From assembly GCA_902805475.1 (NCBI GenBank), contig CADCSX010000011.1, positions 434,001 through 498,000 of the forward strand: a stretch of 64,000 nucleotides of DNA, in the 5' to 3' direction. This document shows, in pieces, positions 45,675 to 56,346 of the stretch (the stretch's first letter is position 1; each line of letters begins with the position of its first letter). The translations under genes and the position numbers were made by a program. The notes under the pieces were generated by a model, which was not told the DNA's origin, searched no databases, and saw nothing but the letters and a program-made list of their open reading frames with translations. This DNA comes from Entonaema liquescens. Lineage: Eukaryota; Ascomycota; Sordariomycetes; Xylariales; Xylariaceae.

Positions 45675-47639
45675 ATGGCGGAGCATCCTGACAAGCCAGT
45701 CGCTGACTGGGGTCAGCCGGTCGCGTTCGACTACACCGAAACTGATGTTGACCGTCAGTGGGGCGGTAACGGCGCCGTCTACGAATGGGATGGCGAAGAG
45801 GGCGATGTCGCCCCTGCCAATCCAAAGCTGGAACTCCAGCTGTTCGGCCCCCCCGAGCAGCGACACAGCGCCGGCGTCGACTTCTCCAAGTAAGTCTACA
45901 TTTTTATTCTTGGCGCCTTTATATTTTCTCACCTCTATAGGATTGCGGAGATCAGTGTCTCACAAGAGGGTGAGCAACGTATCCATCCCATTTTCCAGTT
46001 CAAGGACGCGGGTCTTCACCCCATCATGATGAAGAACGTCGAGATGGCTGGTTATAAAACACCGACCCCTATCCAAAAGTACTGCATCCCTGCTATCAAG
46101 ATGGGTCACGATTTGATCGCCATTGCCCAAACTGGTCAGTAATTTCCCTATCTAATATCACTTAACGTGGCCTTGCTAAATATTTTCCTTCCCAGGTTCG
46201 GGAAAGACTGCTGCATACCTGATTCCTATTCTGAACGAGCTAATGGGCAAAGTCAAGAAGTTGGCTGCTTTTCGCCACAGTCCTCAGGAATTTGAGAACG
46301 GAACAGGCAAATACATGCGAGCTGAACCTTTGGTCCTGGTTGTTTGCCCTGCTCGAGAGCTTGCGATTCAGATTTTCGATGAAGCTCGTAAGTTCTGCTA
46401 CCGCACAATGCTTCGCCCTTGTGTGGTCTATGGAGGAGGACCCATTAAGGACCAACTCGAGCAGATTGGACGAGGCTGTGATGTTCTCATCGCCACCCCT
46501 GGTCGTCTTATCGACATAATGGAGCGCTCGCATCTGTTCACACTTCGTCGACTCCGATACATGGTGATCGACGAGGCCGATGAGATGCTCGACATGGAGT
46601 GGCAGGAAGAATTCGAGACCATCCTGACTGGTGGAGGTAAGTTAATAGGTTGCAGACACATCGGCATAAATCTAATCTATACTATAGAACAAGAGCAAGG
46701 AAATGTGAAATACATGTTGTTCTCGGCCACTTTCCCCGGCGCTGTTCGAAGACTCGCGAAGGACCATCTTGCGATGAACCATATTCGCATCCGTGTGGGC
46801 CGTATTGGAAGTTCCCACGCAAATATTTCACAAGACGTTATTTTTGTGAAGCCGGAGCTCAAGCGAGAGGCGCTCATGGACCTTCTGTCCTCCCTGACGC
46901 CTGCCAGAACTATCATCTTCGTCAACAGTAAGCGTACAGCGGACGAGCTTGACGACTACCTCTTCCACAAGCGTATGCCCTGCACATCAATGCATTCGGA
47001 CCGCACCCAACGTGAGAGAGAGGACGCCATGCGAGCATTCCGCCGTGGGCAGACACCGATCTTGGTGGCTACAGGAGTCACGGCCCGCGGAATCGACGTA
47101 CGAAACGTCCGCTATGTCGTCAACTATGATCTTCCCAATGCGAACCATGGTGGAATCCAGGAATATGTTCACCGCATTGGTACGTCACTCTTTATTTCCA
47201 GGATTTCTTCGCAGACTAATACTTTACAGGTCGAACTGGCCGCATTGGATACACCGGTTCTGCTACTTCGTTCTATACTGAGCGCGATGAATCCCTCGCT
47301 GAGGACCTCACCAAGATCCTCATGGAAACTCGACAGCCGGTGCCCGACTTTCTGCGCCAGTACATCCCTGAGGGTGTAGACCCGAAGGAGTTCAAGATGG
47401 ACGACGATGATAGCGACTTTGAGGAGGAAGGCGCTGGAGGCGCAGGGCAGGCGGACGGCCCCGAGGACGGTCAAAATGCAGGAGGTGATTCCTGGGCTAC
47501 TGGTGGCGCGGGTGCAGATGACGGCTGGGGTGCACCTAAGGCCGAGGGAGCTGCTGCGGATGGTTGGGGATCTGGTGGCAATTCAGGAGGTGACTCTTGG
47601 GGCAACGCCAGCAAGATCGCTCAGGACCCCGACTGGTAA
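45675..47639 (+). CDS. DED1/vasa-family DEAD-box RNA helicase with terminal WG motifs
   Basis: Five exons (45675-45889, 45941-46134, 46196-46636, 46688-47179, 47230-47639) give 583 residues; all four introns are 51-61 nt and in phase. Helicase motifs in order: Q motif (GYKTPTPIQKYCIP), I (AQTGSGKT), Ia (PARELA), GG, Ib (TPGRLID), II (DEAD), III (SAT), IV (TIIFVNSK), V (TGVTARGIDV) and VI (YVHRIGRTGRIG). It unwinds RNA using ATP, probably in translation initiation or RNP remodelling, as DED1/DDX3 proteins do. Unusual are short flanks with Trp-Gly pairs: ADWGQP and RQWGGN near the start, and five Trp motifs in the Gly/Ala/Asp-rich tail ending DPDW. The acidic DDDDSDFEEEG patch precedes the tail. 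It may be a second, vasa-like paralogue rather than the main DED1. Confidence 0.93.
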
Positions 47640-48805
47640 TGGCGGAATGATCAAGATGCCACTTTGCGTCGACTTTGGCGGAGGGACTGCATATCTGCCA
47701 CGAAATATTTGGCAGTTATATTTGCTGTGAAATGGAAATATACCGACTGGTCTCTGAATGAGGACATCAAGATAATGTTTCATTTCGTTTCTTCGACGGT
47801 AAGCACGAAGGACACGCGCCTCTAGGTTGATAGCCCGTAATGGCAACTCAGAGTAGTACGAATGGATTCCTTTCTCACCCCATGGCAGATTTGAGTAGCA
47901 ATGGTTGCAGATGTCTTTGGTGCTAAGATTATATTGCTTTGACTTCATATGACTGGAAAATAGGTAGCTTATCCCTATACTTTAGATGCTTTACGCATAT
48001 AGCCTCTTGTAATAAATCCGATGACTGATTGTCGACTTTTAGGAAAACAAATAACAGGAAAAGGTTTTTAATTTTCGCTTTGCCTCTATATTCGGTCTCC
48101 CTAACATAAATATGACTGTTCTAGCTTTATAATGGTATAGGTATGTGTCGGAAGGAAGAATAGGATTAAAAACTACACTTATCTTTTTGAGGGACGGCCA
48201 TGAGACAATATCTATGTCCTGTATTTACATTCGTGATATTATAAAGTACGTGAGATACCGTAAGCTTTATTCTTTGGCTTCAGTGGTCGGTTAGTTTCGA
48301 TAGTAACCTCTGCTTCATAATTCAAGGCTACCTAGAAGTTGACGTTAAGTGCCTCACCCATAAATACGAGCTTAATATGCATGTTACATTTCATAGACTT
48401 ATTTGAAGATGTTATAGTGAGAGATATGGGTATGGGAAAATATCTGTTCGATATATAATACTTCGAACAAAATCGTGTTCGGGGGAGGATAGGTGGTGAG
48501 GGTGTCTTCTAATAGAATGAAAACGGGGAGAGACTGGTGGATCTAGAACATCTATTTTAAGACGGGGTAGTGTATTATACTAGCGGGGTACTATTCAATA
48601 ACCGATATGCATATAATGGAACGACATCTTGTCCGTCTATTGGATAAAAGCTCAGTGAGCCTCATTCAAGCCGCAGCTCCGGAACATACGATATCTAATG
48701 AAGTACGACCAATAATTAAGTCTTCGAATAAGTGATTCTGCGGGAATCAATGGGATAAACCTACAGGCAATTTCCCTTCTTGAGAATCGAGGTGTATAAA
48801 ACCGC
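47640..48805. other. Intergenic region between the helicase and COQ4
   Basis: About 1.2 kb, AT-rich, holding the helicase 3' end and the COQ4 promoter. No gene or clear motif was seen. Confidence 0.5.
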
Positions 48806-49821
48806 ATGAGTTCTAGCAAAATGAAAGCTCTTACTCCCTGCCTACGCTCCGTGTCGAGCCAGCATGGCCATGGCGTTGTTCACAATCACGTGCTACAGCA
48901 ACTACCCATAGCAGCAGCAGCAACAGCAACAGCAACATTATTACCATGCGCCACACATAGCAACAGAAGATGTTTCTCGGTCCTCAACCGTCCACCACCA
49001 AATTACCCGGGCCATGTACCGCTCACGGGCCTCGAGCGCGCCGCCCTAGCCGTCGGCTCCGGCATCGTGTCCTTCGTGAACCCGTACCGGGGGGACATGA
49101 TCGCGGCTCTAGGCGAAGCCACAGCCTCGCCGTACTTCATCCAGCGGCTTCGACGAGCGATGCTCGCGTCGCCCACGGGGCGGCGGATCCTGCGGGACCG
49201 CCCGCGCATCACATCCGCATCCCTCAACCTGCCGTACCTGCGATCGCTACCGGCGAACACGGTCGGCGGGACGTACGCGGCGTGGCTGGACCGGGAGGGG
49301 TGTCGCCGGACACGCGGAGCGGGGTGCGGTATATCGACGATGAGGAGTGTGCGTATGTAATGCAGCGGTACCGCGAGTCGCACGATTTCTACCACGCGCT
49401 CACGGGGCTGCCGATCGTGCGCGAGGGCGAGGTCGCGCTCAAGGCGTTCGAGTTCGCGAATACCCTGCTGCCGATGACGGGGCTGTCGCTGCTCGCGGTC
49501 GCGACGCTCAAGCGTGCGGAGCGCAGGCGGTTTTTCACCATCTATGCGCCGTGGGCGGTGCGCAATGGGGTCAGGAGTGATGAGGTGATCAATGTCTATT
49601 GGGAGGAGGAGATGGAGACCGATGTGGATGAGCTTAGGGCACGATTGGGTATCGAGAGGCCGCCGGATTTGCGCGAGATACGAAGGCGCGAACGCGCGGA
49701 GAGGAAGAGGGTGAAGGAGGGGCTGCTGCACAGGCTGTGGCAAGTTGAGAGAGACGTAGAGAGAGAGAGAAAGATATGTAGTAAAGAAAAAAAAAGGGGG
49801 GGTATTCATGTGTGTTATTAA
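48806..49821 (+). CDS. COQ4: COQ4, ubiquinone biosynthesis protein, frame broken by one base
   Basis: The N-terminus is Ala/Ser/Thr-rich with basic residues and a repeat-coded AAAATATAT segment, as in mitochondrial presequences. The COQ4 domain starts at NYPGHVPLTGLERAALAVGSG and includes NPYRGDMIAALGEATA, GRRILRDRPRI, VGGTYAAWLDREG, then DDEECAYVMQRYRESHDFYH (the conserved HDxxH metal-binding motif) and FEFANTLLPMTG. COQ4 is needed for coenzyme Q formation in the mitochondrial Q synthome. The frame up to WLDREG and the frame from VSPDTR onward differ by one base: the G-run at 49297-49300 appears to lack one G (GAG GGG GTG expected). No intron signal explains this. Since coenzyme Q synthesis is normally indispensable for respiration, a consensus error is the likeliest cause; a real null allele is possible. 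Confidence 0.88.
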
Positions 49822-50077
49822 TAGATATTTTGATCTGTGTACATTGTTGTTATTCTTGTCTGTACGGGGCTGCGTAGAGCAAGCACTCCTATTTTCCCCC
49901 GAAAACGCCATGCCATGCCGTGCTGTGCTATCTCGTCGCATCGAGCTCCTCTCTTTGTTTCTTTTCCCCTCTTGTCTCCAATCCACTATGTCACCCCCGA
50001 GCTCCCCAGCCTAATCCAATCTTCCGCGAATAAAAAAAAACGATACCTATAGGTAGGTACCTAAGGTAAATAGGCGA

Positions 50078-50606
50078 TTACAAGTCCAGCAGATCGTCGT
50101 CCTCGTCGTCCCAGTTCTTGCGCCTGTTCACCACAATCTTCTCCTCCTCCTTAGTATCGGCGACCGCGCTCAAGAGTTCCTTCAGCTGGGCCTCGGTGAC
50201 CTTCTGGCGCAGCTGGCCGGTGCGCGCGAGCATGATGAGGCGGTTCTCGATGTCGGTCGCGCGCTCCTCCTTCACGAGCCGGATGCGGCCTAGGCGGTCG
50301 GCGGCTTCCGGGTGGAGGATCTGGTTGAGGATGGATTGTCGGGCTTCGGCTTCTTGTCTGTTGGATGGGGACTAGTGGTTAGAGTGCTGCGGTACGGTGG
50401 ATGTAAAAGGGCATGCTTACTGCTTCTGCTGCTCGGCTTGGTTCCCTTGGCTGGGACCTGAGCTGCCTGCCCCGCTGCCTTGCGCCTTGAGCTGCTCGAG
50501 GCGCGCTTTACGGATCTACGAGTTATATTTGTTAGTTTCGTATGCCGAATATGATATTGAAGGGAAGTAAAAGCTAGTATACCTGTTCTAATTCTGCGTC
50601 GGCCAT
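50078..50606 (-). CDS. PDCD5-like DNA-binding protein
   Basis: Three exons: 50606-50583 (eight codons), 50515-50421 and 50357-50078, with introns of 67 and 63 nt, giving 132 residues. The start MADAELEQIRKARLEQLKAQGSG and the helical core RQSILNQILHPEAADRLGRIRLVKEERATDIENRLIMLARTGQ are characteristic of the PDCD5/TFAR19 family, ending in an acidic tail (KNWDDEDDDLLDL). Family members are small helical nuclear or cytosolic proteins; the human one is linked to apoptosis and tubulin folding, the yeast one (Ymr074c) to cell death. The cellular role here is unproven. It converges on COQ4 with a 256-bp gap. Confidence 0.9.
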
Positions 50607-50888
50607 GTTTGTCTTGTTAAAGTGGGATTTGCGTTGGGTAAGAGATGGGTATGATGATAGTGGGGTTATGTAAATCGATGTTAAGCGGCAGAGGGAGATT
50701 CTAGAAATGTTTAGTGGGGTTGTTTGAGGTTCTATTATAAGTGTTACGGTTAAATTCATAGGAAGAAAGCCCCTAGTTACAGTAGTATGTACTATGTAGT
50801 TAATGCAGATCTAGATCTTAGCGCGTCCTGTTCATATCCACAACTTCTACAACTTCTACAACTACCTCATTACATGTAGCACTCCGCA

Positions 50889-51800
50889 TCAAGCTCTACA
50901 CAAGTTCAACTGGTAAATAATCTCTAGGTTTATATCATATGCAAACTTAATATCATCGTCGCCTGATAAGCGGCATTCCAAACAGCATGATACTACCCCA
51001 GCATATATCGACCCCATCATAGCAGGCAGGTTTTCTTGTGCGCTTCGAATAAACAAGTCTTTCACCCCTCCCAAGGTATTAACCTTCTGCCTTTTCAACA
51101 TCCTATGGAGAGCTGCTAGGTCTTCTCCGAAACAGAGCATGTTATCGCTTCGAAAGGCTCTATGGATCCAACCTATCGCATGCAGACCAGCAAGGCTCGC
51201 TGCAAGATAAGGTGCAAGACGAAACTTTTCTCCTAGTGGAGGTTCGTGCAACTTTCCAATAAGATATATGAGCGTCTTTGGAGGCGAAGCTGTTGATGCA
51301 GTGCAAATTAGCCCCAAGCGATGGTTATTATACTCATCACGAATGATCCCAACACAGTCAGCCAAGTTCAGCTGTCGGGCAAAGGACGTGACTAGTTTCG
51401 CGCCGAGAAGCTCAGTACTGCGCCAGAACGACATTGTCTGCGTGCCGTCTAGGCCACCTTCGCATACCCTCCACTCAATCTATACCTTCTGGGCTTGCTT
51501 GTAAGTTGCCAGGACTCGAGCTCCTACGGCTTCTTCAGACTCCGCAATCCGGTTATCATAGATAACGTCGGCATGTTGCAGGTAAGTAACCGCATTAGCT
51601 TCATTGACAGAGAACAATGGACCACCCCTGTCATGTTGACGACTAAGCTCTGCGGCCTTCTGATTCAGATCCTTTAAGCGATCGAATATATTACGAATCT
51701 GGACACTGGGGTCCTCATTTAATGATGAAAGATTGGAATTTATCTGCTCTGGAGCATGAATATTATTAGAAACACCCCAGACGAATCTCAGCGAGGTCAA
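50889..51800 (-). pseudogene. Decayed kinase-like gene (fungal HeLo-associated type)
   Basis: The N-terminal 105 residues look like the helical linker found before a protein-kinase-like domain in fungal HeLo/HET-type proteins (IFDRLKDLNQKAAELSRQHD). After an in-frame TAG (near 51481) the frame continues with IEWRVCEGG and LYLIGKLHEPPLGEKFRLAPYLAASLAGLHAIGWIHRAFRSDN, the kinase-like region. It then jumps to LFIRSAQENLPAMMGSIYAGVVSCCLECR, which in relatives I recall lies at the C-terminus, over a hundred residues later. The kinase C-lobe is therefore missing, by internal deletion. The combined damage (stop plus deletion) marks a dead gene. Family naming rests on memory of such proteins and not on a search. 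Confidence 0.62.
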
Positions 51801-51867
51801 CGGATAATTATCATGAAAATGGAATCCGAGATACCAACCGAATCAAGAAATGAACCATTGTGTATGA

Positions 51868-52891
51868 GTGTTACGAACCCAGAGCCTGATAAAAAAGGAG
51901 CCTATTATCAATGATCTGTTACGTATGACTCTCTCGGTTAATCCTCATGCGAGGAAGTCTATGTCTACAATTATATCAGCGCCAATCTACAAGCTATGTA
52001 ATGATATTGCTAGACGTCTAAACTTCAAAATACCAATAGGGTCAGAAGTCGAGCATTTGGAAGAAAGCCCTCATGCCGTTGACCAAACCCTTAATCATCC
52101 AAATATCAAAGATGTCCCACACAGCCGGAATCGATACTTTATACCAATGATAGATGAGGATGGAAGGGTATATCAGTCATATAAAAGAGCTCTAGTTGCT
52201 CTTTCGAAGCCAACAACGGCTGTGTTGGCCTCAAATATGTCTTGGCTTGTTGAGTGGAAGAACAAGGTCCACAGTTCACCCTTCCGACATACTCAATACC
52301 ACATTATCTACCCTTGAAAAGATAGGACTAAGTCCCAACATTATTAACGAGATCAACGCAGTTTCCATAATTTAGTTATTTGGCCTCGATAACTTACTGA
52401 AACATGTTCGCGTGGAATGCCTATACACATCTCTATTTAGCACGATGGGTCATGCGCGAGATCATCTCGTAAATGCTCCACACATAGAAGATTCTTTCAA
52501 TGTCCTCTTCCCAGAAGATAGCATTAAGCTGTTTTGTTTAGTTATCAGTACACTTCTTGATTCTCAAAGTAGTTCAGAAGGCAACTGGTTTTCAAGGCCC
52601 GATCTGCACGACAGCGCAAGGCGCATCATTCAAGACCATGTTCCACCACCACCCGACAGAAGCAAAGAATCTGTAGAACAGTATCTTAGTCTACTCCAGG
52701 ATGCACCACTACTAAATGCAGATGAGGCAGACCTGTTAACACTAATAGCATCGCAAAATATTGGTATAATACGCTATCTGATGCAGCAAGGGTGCCGTAG
52801 AGATTGCATTAACATTAGCAAGACCTGGGCCTGTTTCGACTACAGCCTACAACAATATTTACCAAACATAGAGCTACCTATTCCGTCGTAA
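51868..52891 (+). pseudogene. Second decayed gene, possibly kinase C-lobe plus unknown helical region
   Basis: The frame at 51868-52317 begins with IINDLLRMTLSVNPHARKSMSTII, which resembles the end of a protein-kinase C-lobe. A different frame carries coding-like sequence from about 52270 (DILNTTLSTLEKIGLSPNIINEI), hits one TAG near 52372, and continues as the frame through 52891 (GLDNLLKHVRVECLYTSLF onward, with helical, Leu-rich sequence). A frameshift and a stop therefore separate parts of what was once one gene. The start lies only 67 bp from the start of the opposite-strand kinase-like pseudogene. Function is unknown. Confidence 0.5.
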
Positions 52892-54046
52892 TAATACGAG
52901 CTTCTCGACAGAATATGACGCTTCAAAGAGTATAGTTTCATTTCTGCACAAACAGGCATTATCTACTTGCTTAGGTGGTAAATAAGGGGTAAAGGGGTAA
53001 AGGGGATTGCGAATGAGTAGCATCATACTGTATCGTATTTATTTCTTGTAATAGTTTTACGTTGGAACATATCCGTCTATTCCGTTTTTATGCTACATAG
53101 ATCAATGCTCCTCGCCCCTTTGAACTATTCGCATACTTTAATACACAGCAAGATACCTAATGGAACTTGAAGCTCAACACGATAGCGTTAAATCTCCTAG
53201 TCATGGACGCAGCGGTCGCTTAGAGAGGTTTAAACTACGAGGGAACCTTGGGTTGAAGCCGTATACTATTGGAGGGCTTGGAATCTGTTTATATCTTGGA
53301 CATATATTTCCCCTCAAATCCCCCTGTCCCAAGCATAGACTGCCCAGGTGTTTCTAAAGAAAGTATTGACGCTTCATGCATAGATATGGCTTTTCCGGCT
53401 GAAGATATCCGTTACCCCTATCTTTTTGGGCGGAACGGAGAAGGAAGAAACAGGCTGGGTCCGTTCTATAATGTCAAGATCTTCCACAGCACGATGTAAG
53501 CGGATGGCCTTCACCGGACGCCTGCTTCATAGAAAGCTCTAGATCCGTAGGTATAAACGTCTATTACTTAGGTAGTGATGCGGATGTATATTTCACTCAC
53601 GGGATCTTGACCTCTAAAGCATAATCCTTTCAAACGGAACAAGACCCATGAGGATCGTGGCGATCGCAAACTTAGCACAAACAAGCTAGTATCCTGAGCA
53701 TTCAGAATCCTGCAGGTTAATATACTCCGAGTCGTGGTCTTGAGAGTGGCGGACCGATGGAAGGGCAGACAAAGTCATAACACCTCATGCGGGACAGTGG
53801 AAGACTCACTCAGAGTATTGGCATTGGCAAAAGCCATGAAAGAATGGAGTGGGAAGAGGAACCAAGGGGTACAGCTCTTACGTTAAGGGTTATGAGGATT
53901 ATACGCAGTATTAATCTATTATTAAAACCACATGTACTCCTTCTCTTATTCGCGTACTCGATACATCAATACAACATCTTGCACCGGAGAGCGGCTGGAA
54001 TAAACAATATCACAAATCAACACCTCTCGACCACATTCCACTTACC
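52892..54046. other. Intergenic region after the decayed genes
   Basis: About 1.15 kb, normal composition, with a short GGGGTAAAG repeat near 52981-53006. Short open frames (53160-53499) were not recognised. Confidence 0.5.
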
Positions 54047-55749
54047 CTACCTATTCTCATCATCCTCATCCTCATCTCTCCGCGGCTCGAAATTCAACTG
54101 TCTAGAGTCAGTACAAAACGAAGCGCACCTAACTCCTCGCTTTGTGGGTAAGCTTACCGAATTCCCATTATACAACTGCGCGTCCCGACGTCTATCTTCA
54201 CTATCAAACCCCCTAATCCGCGAGGCAGGCCTCCCCGCAGCGAGATTCTGCAACGGAACTTCCTCGGGCGCCGCAGCCCCGCGACCAGTCAGCAAGCCAG
54301 CGAGCCCGCCTAGTATCCCGGCCAGGAAGCCGTACCCTGAGCCGAAGAAGGCTAGGATATACGCTAGGCTGCGCCAGACGAGGTTGTCTGAGGCGCGTGC
54401 GAATGCGGAGGAGTACCTCGCGGGGACTAGGACGAGAGTAGCAGAAGGGGCCAGGCCGAGGGAGAGTAAAGACTGCGATTCCTCGGCTGGCTCGACGGCT
54501 TTGTTCGGAAGGGGCGTTAGGACGATGCGGAAGGTATATGGCGCGTCACCGTCGGTTCGGTCCTCGTCGATCCACTTGCGTACATCGCTATTAAGGGTTG
54601 CATCACTCTTGAAACGCGATCGGATTGTCGAACCGTCGAATAATCGGACCTGCAAGTTGCAGTGGTCACCTCCTGAGCCGCTCGGCTGTCTTCGGGGGAG
54701 AGCAATAGGTGGAGTCTGAGTGGTAGATGCTTCCCCATGAATTGTTGAGCTTACCAATAGTCTAGCCTGTCTTTCCTCAGCTTCTCTCTCCCTGCGCTCT
54801 CGCTTGTCATCTTCGATGCGCTTGAGAATGCGTTTTCTGTCCTCAGCTGCTCGGATCTTCTGCTGTCTGACCTCTTCGGCGTAAGATCGCTCTGGTCTGC
54901 TGCTAGAAGAGGACTGGCCCTCGTTACTCTCGCTGGCCCTCCGGCGCTCTTGTGCCTGAGCTTCTCGTTCTGCCTTGGCTTTGGCTTCCTTCGCTTTAGC
55001 TTCCTTGGCCTCCTTTGCTTTCTTTTCAACTTCTGAACGTCTTGCTTCTTCTGAACTCTGCCCTTGTTGAGAAGATTCAGCGGGTACCGGAGAGGGCCTA
55101 GCCGGGATATCATAATCATCATACAGGTCATCTGCTACATTACTCCTGGTGGAAATGGGGGCTTGAGGGGCGGCAGGTGGCTGGCTCGGAACCTGTCTCG
55201 CAGAAGCAGTAGTAGTTTGTTGTGTCTGAGTTGATGCTGTAGTGCTCAGGATTGCTGCGATCCTGCGAACAAGTTCGTCCTTCGCCGTACCCCCTTGGAT
55301 GTATTCCTTTAGAGTTCCATTTCTGTGGTATGTATAAGTGGTGATGTTTCAAATGGTATAGTAAGGTATCATAAGACATACTGAATGACGACAACTGTGG
55401 GCTTCTTTGGGATAGGAAATAGTGCTTCCAAAAAGCCTGCTTCCTCAGACCCCGCCTGTAGTCGTAGCGCCACAGCTTGGTGCTCGAGTGGTGCTTTTAG
55501 CTGTAGATAGTTAGCCGGTGTGTCTCAATGTATAGCTATTAATACTCACGGAGTCATGTGTGAGAAGTGTATCCTCCCATAACTTACTCTCATCGCTGCT
55601 ATCTAGATTTATGTGAGTTGGATGATTGTTATGCATTCTTTTAGCGTAAGTGACTTACCAGTAACAAACGCGAGCACCATCTTAGATTGCTGGATGGCGA
55701 TGTTGATGCCATCTTGCAGGCTCCCCTGAAAGAACACGCTGTCCGGCAT
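54047..55749 (-). CDS. UBX-domain protein with UAS-like N-terminus and membrane hairpin (UBXN4-like)
   Basis: Exons 55749-55659, 55602-55550, 55500-55382 and 55322-54047 give up to 512 residues. A further 69-nt in-frame intron (54754-54686, GTAAGC...ACAG) inside the last exon is likely and would leave 489. The N-terminal part (FFQGSLQDGINIAIQQSKMVLAFVT, KLWEDTLLTHDS, FPIPKKPTVVVIQNGTLKEYIQGG) has the thioredoxin-like UAS layout. Then come a long charged coiled coil rich in Ala/Lys/Glu/Arg, the UBX domain (LQVRLFDGSTIRSRFKSDATL...VRKWIDED...FRIVLTPLP) and a hydrophobic stretch LVWRSLAYILAFFGSGYGFLAGILGGLAGLL. UBX domains bind Cdc48/p97; this layout matches ER-bound erasin/UBXN4, which acts in ER-associated degradation. 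The charged exon contains no ATG, GTG or TTG, so the gene is easily missed. Confidence 0.85.
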
Positions 55750-56346
55750 CGTTACTCCTGAAAGTCCGAGATCGTTAGAAGTAGAGGTGGCGAATAATCC
55801 CGTGGATGGGTAAGACAAGGCCAGCAGAGCGCAGATGTGGATGAAATTTGATGTTGAGCTTGATATAGGATTTAAAAAGATGAGATGCGCATTTAGTTTG
55901 AGCAATTCATTTCTTGGTTGAATAACCGATCTTGGATTGCCCAGGGTATTTTATCCACTGATAAACCCAAATACCTTTTTTTCCCGCTGTTATCCAAGTT
56001 GAGTGCTCTCGAAGCGTCTAGTGAACAGGTTGAGGCGTCATGAAGCTGTTAATAATAAGTGCCACAGGCTAGAAGCTGTTGAACATGTTGCAGGTACAAA
56101 GTACCTCGAGCAGCCTGAGCCTTTCCTAAAACAACCTAGTAGACAGCGGATCCCTGTCCCTGCTCAAGCTTCGGGCTGTCGGTCCCGCAGCGATGAATTG
56201 ATTGGATTAACATGCAGAATCTTATCATTGGCCAATAGGAGAGCTTCATTTATTGAAGAAAACGAACGTCATCGTCAGTGGCCTTGGACGATGAATAGGA
56301 ATAATTAGCATTAGCTAGTATTGAAAGATATACTACCCGCTCCGTC
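55750..56346. other. Divergent promoter region of the UBX gene and SHY1/SURF1
   Basis: About 600 bp between opposite start codons. No motif was recognised. Confidence 0.5.
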
